Shown here: piece after piece, positions 1 to 7,506 of the stretch
Numbering within the stretch: position 1 is the first letter of the stretch
Layout of the letters: each line of letters opens with the position of its first letter
Assembly: GCA_964504025.1 (NCBI GenBank)
Contig: CAZDCO010000020.1
Coordinates: 1-25,876 of the forward strand
Direction: 5' to 3'
From: Scatosoma sp964504025
GTDB lineage: Bacteria > Bacillota > Clostridia > Christensenellales > Borkfalkiaceae
DNA: 25,876 bases
Notes under the pieces: model-generated
The model's input: the letters and a program-made list of their open reading frames with translations, nothing else
Databases searched by the model: none
Told to the model about the DNA's origin: nothing
Made by a program: the position numbers and the translations under genes

Positions 1-8
1 GCTCTACA

Positions 9-73
9 CTCCTTGATACTTTACCATCGTAATTTTTCTACCTTATTATACTCCCTTTACGAAAGTTTGTCAA
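9..73 (-). promoter_or_regulatory. Consensus promoter and SD for a gene leaving the left edge
   Basis: Read on the minus strand there is a TTGACA -35 box (68-73), a 17-nt spacer and a TATAAT -10 box (45-50). About 30 nt downstream lies AAGGAG (9-14), spaced so that the start codon would fall at or just beyond position 1. The gene itself is outside the window. The promoter is divergent from the SRP RNA promoter at 158-186. Confidence 0.8.
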
Positions 74-157
74 TGCAAAATCAGGTAAAAACTCCCTTTT
101 CGCGACAAGGTTCGCGACGTTTTTCTAAGAAAGGCGGAAAAAATAGCAAAAAAACGG

Positions 158-186
158 TTGCTTTTTCCAAAAAGATGTTGTATAAT
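158..186 (+). promoter_or_regulatory. Promoter of the SRP RNA gene
   Basis: TTGCTT (158-163), a 17-nt spacer and a perfect TATAAT (181-186). The predicted transcription start is near G193, exactly where the closing helix of the SRP RNA begins, which supports both calls. Confidence 0.85.
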
Positions 187-192
187 ATAAAA

Positions 193-466
193 GCTGCGCG
201 TAGGCGGGGAGGTAGCGGCACCCTATATCTGCAATCCGCTATAGCAGAGCTGAACGCCTTTCTCGACGAAACGTATGGAAGGCTGCGCGCCGTAAGGAAC
301 GTTGATCGCAAGGTCTTATGCAACGCAACGCCGCGAACCGTGTCAGGACGGGAACGTAGCAGCACTAAACGGATAGTTTGCGTGTGCCATAAGGTAGCTT
401 TGCAGGAGTCACCTGCGGCGTTTCCGCTTCGGTAAGTTTCGGCAACGAAGGATCGCGCAGTTTTTT
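193..466 (+). ncRNA. ffs: Signal recognition particle RNA, large Bacillus type (scRNA/6S-like)
   Basis: This is the RNA of the signal recognition particle, which binds Ffh and directs ribosomes making membrane and secreted proteins to the membrane. The 5' part has the Alu-domain signature GGGGAGGTAGCGGCACCCT, followed by CTGCAATCCGCTATAGCAGAG, close to the Bacillus subtilis scRNA as I remember it. The Ffh-binding hairpin is at about 342-362: GTCAGGACG, a GGAA tetraloop at 351-354, then CGTAGCAGC. The ends pair: CTGCGCG at 194-200 is complementary to CGCGCAG at 454-460. A T-rich run follows (461-473) and probably marks the 3' end. The Alu domain and the length of about 270 nt separate it from the short 4.5S RNA of enterobacteria. 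The 3' end is accurate only to a few nucleotides. An open frame at 13-435 crosses this gene but is not coding. Confidence 0.95.
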
Positions 467-488
467 ATTTTTTAGACGGTAAACGAGC

Positions 489-528
489 AAGCCCCGTCCG
501 TCGGCAAATTCGCCGACGGACGGGGCTT
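489..528. terminator. Perfect 17-bp hairpin between convergent ffs and dinB
   Basis: AAGCCCCGTCCGTCGGC (489-505) pairs perfectly with 512-528 across a 6-nt loop (AAATTC). It lies between the 3' ends of ffs (plus) and dinB (minus) and could stop transcription from both sides. Neither flank has a proper T-tract, unlike the other hairpins in this window, so terminator function is inferred from placement and stem strength. Confidence 0.55.
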
Positions 529-543
529 CTCTATCCTGAACGA

Positions 544-1797
544 TTATTCGTCGTCCGTTTTCTCTTCCTTTTGCGATTTGATATCCAAACCGTCCAACCG
601 CTCGTCTTGCAGCACGACTCCCCTTTGCAAGGCGGCGTAGCCGTACTTTTCGCGCAGGCGCGCCACGGCGTTTTCTACGCGTTCCTGCTTTTCATACCGC
701 CGCTCGCCCGTCGCTTCGTCGATCGTCAACTGTCGAACGTTACGATCGAAACCCGACGTCGTTACGCCGATCATACGCACTTTCGCGCCCGTCGGGTACC
801 GTTTACAAAAGAGCGCGAACGCTTCTCGTGCAATATCGCCGCACAGCGCGGTCGGCGATATTTTCGTTTGAAAGGTGAAAAACGCCAACGTGTCGTCTCG
901 GACGACTACGTGTACCGTACTCGCACGCCCGACGTTCGCATCGCGCATACGCGACGCCACGCTTTCCGACAACACGTACAACCAACGCTTAATCTCTTCG
1001 CGGTCGGTAACGTCCTTCGGCAACGTAAACGAATTACCCACCGACTTCACGTCCTCTTTGCCGCGTTCCCAAAGCACCTCTTCGTCGTCCTCGCCGCGCG
1101 CGTAAACGCGTATCTGCCCACCCCGTTTTCCTAAAAACCGCGATAACAGCGCTTCGTCGGCGTTTGCTAAATCGCCGATCGTATACACGCCGATATCGCG
1201 CAAGGTACACGCCGTCGCACCGCCCACCATCAAGAGGTTGGTAACGGGCAAAGGATATACTTTTTCCTCGTAATTTTCCCGATCAATCACCGTAACGGCG
1301 TCCGGCTTTTTGAGTTCGGACGCGAGCTTTGCAAACACTTTGTTAAAGCTGACGCCGACGGAAACGGTCAACCCGAGCTCCTCTTTCACCGCTTTGCGTA
1401 TCTTATGCGCAATCTCTTCGCCGCTCCCGAACAGCAAAACGCTCTCGGTAACGTCCAAAGCGCACTCGTCAATGCTACATTCCTCTATCTTTTCGGTATA
1501 TCTACCGTAAATTTCTCGCACGAGACGGGAGTACTTCTTATACTCTGAAAAATGCGACGACGCCTTCAACAGTTTCGGACATTTATTCAACGCGGAATAG
1601 ACGGTTTCGCCCGTCTTTACCCCAAACTTTTTCGCCTCTTCGTTTTTGGCGAGCACAATTCCGTGCCGTTCCTTGGGATCGCCGCAAACGATTAGCGGTT
1701 TGCCTGCGTATTCGGGGTGCAAGGCAATCTCTACCGAAGCGAAAAAATTATTCAAATCGGAATGTAAAATTACCCGTTCTTTCCCCTTTCGTTGCAT
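544..1797 (-). CDS. dinB: DNA polymerase IV (Y-family translesion polymerase)
   Basis: 417 aa, full length for DinB plus a short charged tail. The polymerase copies past damaged bases with low fidelity. The N-terminal motif HSDLNNFFASVE carries catalytic D14 and the presumed steric-gate F19, and the second metal-binding motif SIDE is at residues 108-111. A thumb-type helix-hairpin-helix region follows (GVYTIGDLANAD, about 203-214), then the little-finger domain. The C-terminus LQDERLDGLDI may hold a diverged clamp-binding motif, which I could not confirm. The ATG at 1797 is preceded by AGGGGGCAGGT. It is the last gene of a minus-strand group, 19 nt after the flavoprotein gene. I see no LexA-type operator next to it, so it probably depends on the upstream MATE promoter. 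Confidence 0.95.
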   Translation of the reverse strand: MQRKGKERVILHSDLNNFFASVEIALHPEYAGKPLIVCGDPKERHGIVLAKNEEAKKFGVKTGETVYSALNKCPKLLKASSHFSEYKKYSRLVREIYGRYTEKIEECSIDECALDVTESVLLFGSGEEIAHKIRKAVKEELGLTVSVGVSFNKVFAKLASELKKPDAVTVIDRENYEEKVYPLPVTNLLMVGGATACTLRDIGVYTIGDLANADEALLSRFLGKRGGQIRVYARGEDDEEVLWERGKEDVKSVGNSFTLPKDVTDREEIKRWLYVLSESVASRMRDANVGRASTVHVVVRDDTLAFFTFQTKISPTALCGDIAREAFALFCKRYPTGAKVRMIGVTTSGFDRNVRQLTIDEATGERRYEKQERVENAVARLREKYGYAALQRGVVLQDERLDGLDIKSQKEEKTDDE

Positions 1798-1816
1798 ACC
1801 TGCCCCCTATTCTTCC

Positions 1817-2674
1817 TTATCCCTTTCGTCCCGACAAATAGCGGCATACGGAGTGCGCCGCCACGTTGCCTTCGCCCACTGCCTTGGCGTATTGATACGG
1901 TCTACCCGTACAATCGCCTGCGGCAAAGCAACCGTCGATATTCGTTTGCATATCCCTCGTTACGTCGATATGCCCGTCGCGCATTTGCAAATTACCGAGC
2001 AGCACCGTCGGGGAAAAGCTTTCGCGCAAAGCGAAAAAGCCGTCGATCGGCAACCGTTCGTCGGCAAAGACGAGGGTATCCGCGCGCTTTTCGCCCGTGA
2101 TCGCGATCGGCATTTTCCGCAAAACCGTTATGTTTTCCGCTTGCACCGACACTTCTTTATACATTGCGATCAAATATACCCGTTTGGCAAACGACGCCAA
2201 ATGCTCCACTTCGTGTTCCAAACCCTTCGACGTACACAACGCCGCGATCGTTTTATCCTTATACAAAAAACCGTCGCAGGTAGCGCAATAGCTTACGCCG
2301 CGTCCGAGAAATTCTCGTTCCCCGTCGATCGTTTTCACGTTCTCGACGCCGCCGGCGAAGACGATCGTCTTACCCTCGTAATAGCCGCCCTCTTGCGTCG
2401 CCACGCCGAATTTCTCTTTCAACGCGTACACGCCCGATACCTTTTCTTCGGTAACGGTGATATTCGCGCGCGAAAGCTGCTCTTGCAACGCCGTCGCAAA
2501 CGCTTGTCCCGTCGTATCGGCAACCCCGGGATAGTTATGAATTTTCTCCGCTTTCGCAATCTTTTCCGACAACGTCGATTTTCCGAACAGCATAAACGTT
2601 TTGCCGTTCGCCTGCAACGTCAACGCGGCGGAAATTCCCGCGACGCCGCTACCGATTACGATACAATCTACCAT
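1817..2674 (-). CDS. Thioredoxin-reductase-like FAD flavoprotein without recognisable NADPH motifs
   Basis: 285 aa, shorter than the usual 305-320 of TrxB. The FAD-binding GSGVAG is at residues 8-13, the redox-active CATC at 130-133, and the C-terminal FAD motif AAGDCTGRPYQYAKAVGEG at about 251-269. The region that normally carries GGGxxA and HRRxxxR to bind NADPH reads IAALCTSKGLEHEVEHLA and RVYLIAMYKEVSVQAE, so both motifs are missing. The same loss is known in the ferredoxin-dependent flavin thioredoxin reductases of clostridia, so the electron donor may be ferredoxin (inference). SD GAGGT lies 7 nt before the ATG. The gene is 28 nt downstream of the MATE gene and 19 nt before dinB. No thioredoxin gene is adjacent. 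Another disulfide reductase role is possible. Confidence 0.85.
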   Translation of the reverse strand: MVDCIVIGSGVAGISAALTLQANGKTFMLFGKSTLSEKIAKAEKIHNYPGVADTTGQAFATALQEQLSRANITVTEEKVSGVYALKEKFGVATQEGGYYEGKTIVFAGGVENVKTIDGEREFLGRGVSYCATCDGFLYKDKTIAALCTSKGLEHEVEHLASFAKRVYLIAMYKEVSVQAENITVLRKMPIAITGEKRADTLVFADERLPIDGFFALRESFSPTVLLGNLQMRDGHIDVTRDMQTNIDGCFAAGDCTGRPYQYAKAVGEGNVAAHSVCRYLSGRKG

Positions 2675-2702
2675 ATATTCTACCTCAATATTTAAACGCG
2701 TT

Positions 2703-4166
2703 TTACTCCGCAGCCGTAAACTCCGCTTGCAATTTTTCTTCCGTATTCGACTGCACCTCCGCTTTTTTCAGTTGCTTGAAAAAGAGCATCGTGAACGGAA
2801 TAGCGAACAGGAAGGCGCAAAGATCGGAAACGGACTGGCAACACTGCACGCCGAACAGTCCGAATACGGCAGGCAGCACGACGACGGCAGGGATATAAAA
2901 CAAGCCTTGCCGCGACACCGAAAGCAACGCCGCGATCGCCTTATTTCCCACGACCTGATAGGAAACGCAGACCATGAAATTCAACGGCAACAGCGGCATG
3001 CACAAGCATTGCAAACGCAACGCAAGCACGCCGATTTCTACGGCGTTCGGCGACTCGCTTAAAAAGGCGTTCAAAATTTGCGGAGCGAAAATATAACAAG
3101 CGACGGCGAAACAAGCCATCAAGCCCATAGCGAACCACAGGGTAAAGAGATACGCCGAGCGTACGCGATCGAACCGCTTTGCGCTGTAATTGTACCCCAA
3201 AACGGGCTGATAGCCCTGTCCGATACCGAGGGAAATGGAGAACGCGAGCATGAATACCTTTTGCACGACGCCGACCGCAGCCAACGCGCCGTCGTACGGT
3301 TGCACCGCCCAATTGAGCATGACGGTACAAAGGCTGGCGAGCATTTGTCTGCAAAAGGACGGGAAGCCCGTAACGACGACGTCTTTATACAACGCGAATC
3401 GTTTGGAAATCGACGAGAAACGCACGCGCGTGATCGTCTTACCCGACAGGAACAACGCCAACAAAATGCCGAAGCTGAGTATTTGACTTGCACACGTCGC
3501 CACCGCCGCGCCCGTCATACCCATATTCGCCACGAAAATCAACAGCGGATCTAACGCGACGTTAACGACTGCGCCCGTAACGAGCCCCAGCATAGAAAGC
3601 GTGGCTTTCCCCTCCGCACGCAAAACGTTATTCAGCACGAACGACATACACATAAAGGGCGCGGACAGCAAGATATACAGCGTGTACTCCCTTGCGAAAT
3701 CAAGCGTCGTTTTCGCGCCGTCGAGTTCTTGCGGTGCGCCCAACAAACGCAGCATAGGCGTTAGGAAGAGCAACCCGAAAACCATAATCAACACGCCGAT
3801 CACACCGACGGCAAAAAAAGAAGAGGAGGTAACCTCGTTCGCTTCTTTCCGTTTCCTCGCGCCGAGGAGTTTTGACACGATACTGCCGCTGCCCATACCG
3901 AACGTAAAGCCGATGGCTTGGATAATGGACATCAACGACAGCACGACGTTGACTGCGCCCGTCGCGCGATCCCCTAACGCCGACACGAAAAAGGTATCCG
4001 CCAAATTATACAGCGACGTAACCATCATGTTTAACATAGTGGGTATACCCAACCCGATCACCAAACGAGGCACGGGCGTTTGCGTCATTTTGCGAAATTG
4101 CTTCGCCTCCAACGCGGCTTCTTCGTTATTCAAATTTTCTTCTTGTATTGCTTGATCTTGACTCAT
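2703..4166 (-). CDS. MATE family multidrug/Na+ (H+) antiporter
   Basis: About 487 aa from the chosen ATG, with the two six-helix halves of a MATE exporter. The family signature PRLVIGLGIPTMLNMMVTSL begins the first half, followed by YNLADTFFVSALGDRATGAV. GMGSGSIVSKLLGARKRKEA is the conserved loop after TM3, and GIGQGYQPVLGYNYSAKRFD is the matching loop in the second half. The protein would sit in the cytoplasmic membrane and export organic cations or drugs; the substrate cannot be predicted. The frame stays open to 4202, but the promoter at 4174-4202 would start transcription at about 4167, so the outer ATG is not in the transcript. The ATG at 4166 would then be nearly leaderless. A third choice is the ATG at 4088, with GGAGGC 16 nt upstream. 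First gene of the MATE-flavoprotein-dinB group. Confidence 0.92.
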   Translation of the reverse strand: MSQDQAIQEENLNNEEAALEAKQFRKMTQTPVPRLVIGLGIPTMLNMMVTSLYNLADTFFVSALGDRATGAVNVVLSLMSIIQAIGFTFGMGSGSIVSKLLGARKRKEANEVTSSSFFAVGVIGVLIMVFGLLFLTPMLRLLGAPQELDGAKTTLDFAREYTLYILLSAPFMCMSFVLNNVLRAEGKATLSMLGLVTGAVVNVALDPLLIFVANMGMTGAAVATCASQILSFGILLALFLSGKTITRVRFSSISKRFALYKDVVVTGFPSFCRQMLASLCTVMLNWAVQPYDGALAAVGVVQKVFMLAFSISLGIGQGYQPVLGYNYSAKRFDRVRSAYLFTLWFAMGLMACFAVACYIFAPQILNAFLSESPNAVEIGVLALRLQCLCMPLLPLNFMVCVSYQVVGNKAIAALLSVSRQGLFYIPAVVVLPAVFGLFGVQCCQSVSDLCAFLFAIPFTMLFFKQLKKAEVQSNTEEKLQAEFTAAE

Positions 4167-4173
4167 ACCTATT

Positions 4174-4202
4174 ATTATACTATGATTCGTCGCAATTAGC
4201 AA
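4174..4202 (-). promoter_or_regulatory. Promoter of the MATE-flavoprotein-dinB group
   Basis: On the minus strand: TTGCTA (4197-4202), a 17-nt spacer and TATAAT (4174-4179). The predicted start is about 4167, one base before the ATG at 4166, which suggests a leaderless or very short leader. Confidence 0.75.
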
Positions 4203-4272
4203 GCAAGTTTATTCGTTTTGTGATAATTTCCGTTTATTTTTTCTCCGTGCAACGACGAGGGTGAAATATCGG

Positions 4273-4301
4273 TTGCGTTTTTCAAAAAAGCGTGGTATAA
4301 T
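4273..4301 (+). promoter_or_regulatory. Promoter of the PH-like membrane protein gene
   Basis: TTGCGT (4273-4278), a 17-nt spacer and TATAAT (4296-4301). The predicted start is about 4308, giving a leader of about 68 nt before the ATG at 4376. It is divergent from the MATE promoter. Confidence 0.8.
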
Positions 4302-4375
4302 AGAGAAAACGAAAAACGGAGCAAGCCCGACGGCGAAAGCGTATTTTTCACCTCGCGATGGGCAAGGACGACGAT

Positions 4376-4849
4376 ATGAAAAAGAGCGAAAACGCAAAAT
4401 CATTTCCCTTACAATTTAGCAAAACAATCCATATTTTATGCGCGGCGGTGCTCGTTTTGTGCGCCGTGGCAATCGGCGTATCGATATGGCGCATCGTAAC
4501 GTTCGGCATACACGAGTTTACCGACGTCATCAAATACCCCTTCCTGATCGCGGTTTGTATCTTTGCCGTGCTACTCGTTATCAGCGTATTGAGCAAGTCG
4601 GAATACGTCGTGCAAGACGGCAACTTATGGTTGAACTACGGCTTTATCACGAGTAAATTCTCCGTGAAAGACGTTACCTCGATCGTACAGGATACCGACT
4701 GTAAAAAACTGTCCGTCTATTTCGGAGAACAGTTTATCGTCGTAACCGTTCGGGAAGAGTGGTTTGAAAAATTCGTGCGCGCGCTGTTGGACGAAAACCC
4801 GAATATCGATTACAGCTTCACTTTAACCGATACACCCGACGCGCCTTGA
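4376..4849 (+). CDS. Small membrane protein with two TM helices and a PH-like domain
   Basis: 157 aa. The N-terminus has two hydrophobic helices at about residues 17-40 and 52-70, separated by a short polar loop (TFGIHEFTDV). The soluble part, from about 73 on (SEYVVQDGNLWLNYGF through VREEWFEKFVRALLDENPNI), has the alternating beta pattern and final helix of the small bacterial PH-like domains often annotated as PH domain-containing protein in Firmicutes. Their function is mostly unknown. I chose the ATG at 4376 because AAGGA (4364-4368) lies 7 nt before it; an in-frame ATG at 4358 has no SD. The gene is monocistronic, with its own promoter and a strong terminator at 4866-4901. The fold is recognised from pattern only. 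Confidence 0.8.
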   Translation: MKKSENAKSFPLQFSKTIHILCAAVLVLCAVAIGVSIWRIVTFGIHEFTDVIKYPFLIAVCIFAVLLVISVLSKSEYVVQDGNLWLNYGFITSKFSVKDVTSIVQDTDCKKLSVYFGEQFIVVTVREEWFEKFVRALLDENPNIDYSFTLTDTPDAP

Positions 4850-4865
4850 CAAAAAAATGAATAGG

Positions 4866-4901
4866 AAAAGTGCCTTGCTTTCTTTCGCAAGGCACTTTTT
4901 T
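4866..4901. terminator. Bidirectional intrinsic terminator
   Basis: AAAAGTGCCTTGC (4866-4878) pairs perfectly with 4887-4899 across an 8-nt loop, and TTTTTT closes it on the plus strand. On the minus strand the stem ends in TTTT followed by further T-rich sequence. It serves the convergent ends of the PH-like gene and iscU. Confidence 0.9.
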
Positions 4902-4917
4902 CTATCCTTCGCTTTCC

Positions 4918-5352
4918 TCAATCGCCGTGGCAAGAACAATGCTCGTCGCAGGCAGCAAACGCCGCGCGGTCGTACTCAATTCCCGTACGTTCGTAATAGT
5001 CTTGAATCGCCCGTTTGATCGCCTCTTCCGCGAGCACGGAACAATGCAATTTATGCGCGGGCAAACCGTCCAACGATTCTGCCACCGCCTTATTCGTCAA
5101 CGCCAACGTTTCGGAAAGCGGCTGTCCTTTGATCAATTCGGTCGCCATGGAACTGGACGCGATCGCGCTTGCACAGCCGAACGTTTCAAACTTGACATCC
5201 TCGATCGTGCCGTCCTTGATTTTAAGATATATCTTCATAATGTCGCCGCACTTGGCGTTGCCCACTTCACCCACACCGTCCGCGTTTTCGATCACGCCGA
5301 CGTTTCTCGGATTGCGGAAATGATCCATTACTTTTTCGCTATATAACGCCAT
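4918..5352 (-). CDS. iscU: Fe-S cluster assembly scaffold IscU/NifU-like
   Basis: 144 aa scaffold on which clusters are built from sulfur delivered by the cysteine desulfurase. The three ligand cysteines are present: C35 in GNAKCGD (with conserved D37), C60 in FGCASAIASSS and C104 in LHCSVLAEEA. The N-terminus ALYSEKVMDHFRNPRNVG is typical of the family. The C-terminus has an extra cysteine cluster, CDEHCSCHGD (C135, C139, C141), beyond the usual core. SD AAAGGAG is 7 nt from the ATG. The gene is 16 nt after iscS and is the last in the metY-cysK-iscS-iscU operon. HscA, HscB and ferredoxin genes are absent, as is usual in Clostridia. Confidence 0.95.
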   Translation of the reverse strand: MALYSEKVMDHFRNPRNVGVIENADGVGEVGNAKCGDIMKIYLKIKDGTIEDVKFETFGCASAIASSSMATELIKGQPLSETLALTNKAVAESLDGLPAHKLHCSVLAEEAIKRAIQDYYERTGIEYDRAAFAACDEHCSCHGD

Positions 5353-5368
5353 ACTTTTTCTCCTTTCG

Positions 5369-6556
5369 TTACGGAATGATAAACTTCCGTTTTCCTTCTA
5401 TCAATTCGCGCCATACGGGGGACATGGCACGCAATTTTTCCACCGTCCTTTTCACCGCCTCGATCGTGTAGTCCACTTCCGCCGCCGTGGTTTCGCGCGA
5501 AAGCGTCAACCGAAGCGAGCCGTGCGCGACGTCGTGCGGTCTACCGATTGCGAGCAGGACGTGCGACGGATCGAGCGAACCGGACGTACACGCCGAACCG
5601 GACGAAGCGCATATTCCCATATCGTCCAACGTCAACAATAGCGATTCGCCCTCGATCCCCTCGAAGCAAAAACTGACGTTCGAAGGCAACCGTCTATGCC
5701 GATCCCCGTTCAGCGCGGCGTGCGGAATTACTTGCAAGCCGTCGATTAAGCGCTCGCGGAGTGCGCGCAAGCGTTCCGTTACCCCGTCCGTTTCGTTGCA
5801 AGCCTCGTCCAACGCCGCCGCCATACCGACGATCCCCGCGACGTTTTCCGTTCCTGCGCGTTTACTGCGTTCCTGCGCGCCGCCCTCGATCAAGTTCGTC
5901 AACGGAATCCCCTTTCGCACGTACAGCGCGCCGACGCCTTTCGGGCCGTGGAATTTATGAGCGGAAAGGGAGAGCAAATCGATCGAATCCCGTCGCACGT
6001 CGATCGGCAAATGCCCTACCGCCTGTACGCCGTCCGAATGAAAGAGTACGCCGCGTTTACGACAAACCGCGCCGATTTCCGCTACGGGTTGCACCGTGCC
6101 GATCTCGTTGTTGGCGTACATAACGCTGACCAAACAAGTGTCGTCGCGTATCGCGTTTTCCACCTGCTCCGCCGTTACGATTCCGTCTGTACCGACGGGC
6201 AACAGCGTAACTTCGTACCCTTGTTTCTTTAATTTTTCCACGGTATGCAACACGGCGTGATGCTCGAACGCCGTGGTTACGATATGCTTCTTTCCCTTTC
6301 TTGCGCCGAGTGCCGCAACCGAAAGAATCGCTTGATTGTCCGCCTCGCTGCCGCCCGACGTAAAAAAGATTTCGTTGCTATCGCAACCGAGCCGCGCGGC
6401 AATGCGTCGTCTTGCGTCTTGCACGCCCTCCGCCGCCCGTTGTCCGAGCGCATATAAGCTCGACGGATTGCCGTATTCTTCCGTCAAGTACGGCAACATT
6501 GCCTGCAACGCGCCGCGCCCTAATTTCGTCGTCGCGGCGTTATCCAAATATATCAT
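5369..6556 (-). CDS. iscS: Cysteine desulfurase IscS/NifS
   Basis: 395 aa PLP enzyme (class V aminotransferase fold) that takes sulfur from L-cysteine as a persulfide, releases alanine and passes the sulfur to IscU. Visible features are LDNAATT near the N-terminus, H100 in TTAFEHHAVL stacking on PLP, the PLP lysine K201 in SLSAHKFHGPKG, and the active-site C323 in ASSGSACTSGSLDPSHVL, whose loop resembles NifS/IscS rather than SufS. SD AAAGGAG is 9 nt from the ATG. It starts 6 nt after the cysK stop and is followed after 16 nt by iscU, so the pair is a scaffold/donor unit supplied with cysteine by the two upstream genes. Confidence 0.96.
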   Translation of the reverse strand: MIYLDNAATTKLGRGALQAMLPYLTEEYGNPSSLYALGQRAAEGVQDARRRIAARLGCDSNEIFFTSGGSEADNQAILSVAALGARKGKKHIVTTAFEHHAVLHTVEKLKKQGYEVTLLPVGTDGIVTAEQVENAIRDDTCLVSVMYANNEIGTVQPVAEIGAVCRKRGVLFHSDGVQAVGHLPIDVRRDSIDLLSLSAHKFHGPKGVGALYVRKGIPLTNLIEGGAQERSKRAGTENVAGIVGMAAALDEACNETDGVTERLRALRERLIDGLQVIPHAALNGDRHRRLPSNVSFCFEGIEGESLLLTLDDMGICASSGSACTSGSLDPSHVLLAIGRPHDVAHGSLRLTLSRETTAAEVDYTIEAVKRTVEKLRAMSPVWRELIEGKRKFIIP

Positions 6557-6562
6557 GCGTTT

Positions 6563-7504
6563 TTACTCCTTTTCGTCATCAAAAAGCTGCGTAGACAAAT
6601 ACCTGTCCCCTGTGTCCGGAAAGATGACGACAATCGTTTTTCCGGTGTTTTCCGTTCGCTTCGCCACCTCGATTGCCGCGTGCAACGCCGCGCCCGATGA
6701 AATCCCCACGAGTAAGCCTTCTACCCTCGCGACTTTTCGGCTCGCCGCAAACGCAGCCTCGTCCGTTACGGCAATCACCTCGTCGTAAACGCTCCCATCC
6801 AACGTATCCGGTAAAAAGCCCGCACCGATGCCTTGAATTTTATGCGAGCCGGCTTTACCCGTACTCAACAATGCGGAAGAAGCAGGTTCAACCGCCACCA
6901 CTTTGAAATTCGGTTTTTTCAATTTCAAATATTTTCCCGTACCCGTCAGTGTACCGCCCGTGCCCACGCCTGCAACAAGCACGTCTACTTCCCCGTCGGT
7001 ATCGCGATAAATTTCCCGTCCCGTCGTCTCAAAGTGTGTTTTAGGGTTTGCACCGTTCGTAAACTGTCCGAGCGTAACGGCATGCGGAATTTGTGCAAGC
7101 AGTTCTTTAGCTTTTTCAATCGCGCCCTTCATGCCTTTCGCGCCCTCCGTCAATACGATTTCCGCGCCGTACGCTTTCATCATACGGCGACGTTCAATCG
7201 ACATCGTTTCAGGCATAACCAAGAGTACGCGATAACCGCGCCGCACCCCTACAAACGCAAGCCCGATCCCCGTATTTCCGGACGTCGGTTCGACGATCGT
7301 AGAATTCGGTTGAAGCACGCCGCGCGCCTCCGCATCGTCTATCATTCCCTTTGCGATACGGTCTTTTACCGAACCTGCGGGGTTAAAACTTTCTATCTTC
7401 GCCAACAACCGCGCCGACAAACCGTATTCCTGTTCCACGCCCGTCAATTCGACAAGGGGTGTATTGCCAATCAATTCTTCAACGGAAGCGTATATTTTCG
7501 ACAT
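6563..7504 (-). CDS. cysK: Cysteine synthase (O-acetylserine sulfhydrylase)
   Basis: 313 aa PLP enzyme that makes cysteine from O-acetylserine and sulfide. From the ATG at 7504, the PLP lysine is K47 in NPAGSVKDR, the substrate loop is PTSGNTG (about 74-79), the phosphate-binding loop is GVGTGGTLTG (about 179-188) and SSGAA is at about 269-273. A GTG at 7510 would overlap the metY stop as GTGA, but GGAGGGG lies at ideal distance from the ATG at 7504, so I prefer that start. No serine acetyltransferase gene (cysE) is visible here, so O-acetylserine must come from elsewhere. Second gene of the sulfur operon, nearly contiguous with both neighbours. Confidence 0.95.
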   Translation of the reverse strand: MSKIYASVEELIGNTPLVELTGVEQEYGLSARLLAKIESFNPAGSVKDRIAKGMIDDAEARGVLQPNSTIVEPTSGNTGIGLAFVGVRRGYRVLLVMPETMSIERRRMMKAYGAEIVLTEGAKGMKGAIEKAKELLAQIPHAVTLGQFTNGANPKTHFETTGREIYRDTDGEVDVLVAGVGTGGTLTGTGKYLKLKKPNFKVVAVEPASSALLSTGKAGSHKIQGIGAGFLPDTLDGSVYDEVIAVTDEAAFAASRKVARVEGLLVGISSGAALHAAIEVAKRTENTGKTIVVIFPDTGDRYLSTQLFDDEKE

Positions 7505-7506
7505 GC

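Noticed and set aside
30..95. A further IscR-type operator at the left-edge promoter
   Set aside because: AAGGTAG and TTACCTG resemble single half-sites, but no 8-5-8 inverted repeat can be built.
13..435. A 140-codon open frame on the plus strand
   Set aside because: It runs through the SRP RNA gene and its promoter, has no SD, and its protein is a basic, low-information sequence.
1646..2695. Long open frame on the plus strand opposite dinB and the flavoprotein
   Set aside because: Antisense to two well-supported genes; the Arg/His-rich protein is an artefact of their codon use.
4358..4376. Upstream ATG for the PH-like protein
   Set aside because: No SD precedes 4358, while AAGGA lies 7 nt before the ATG at 4376.
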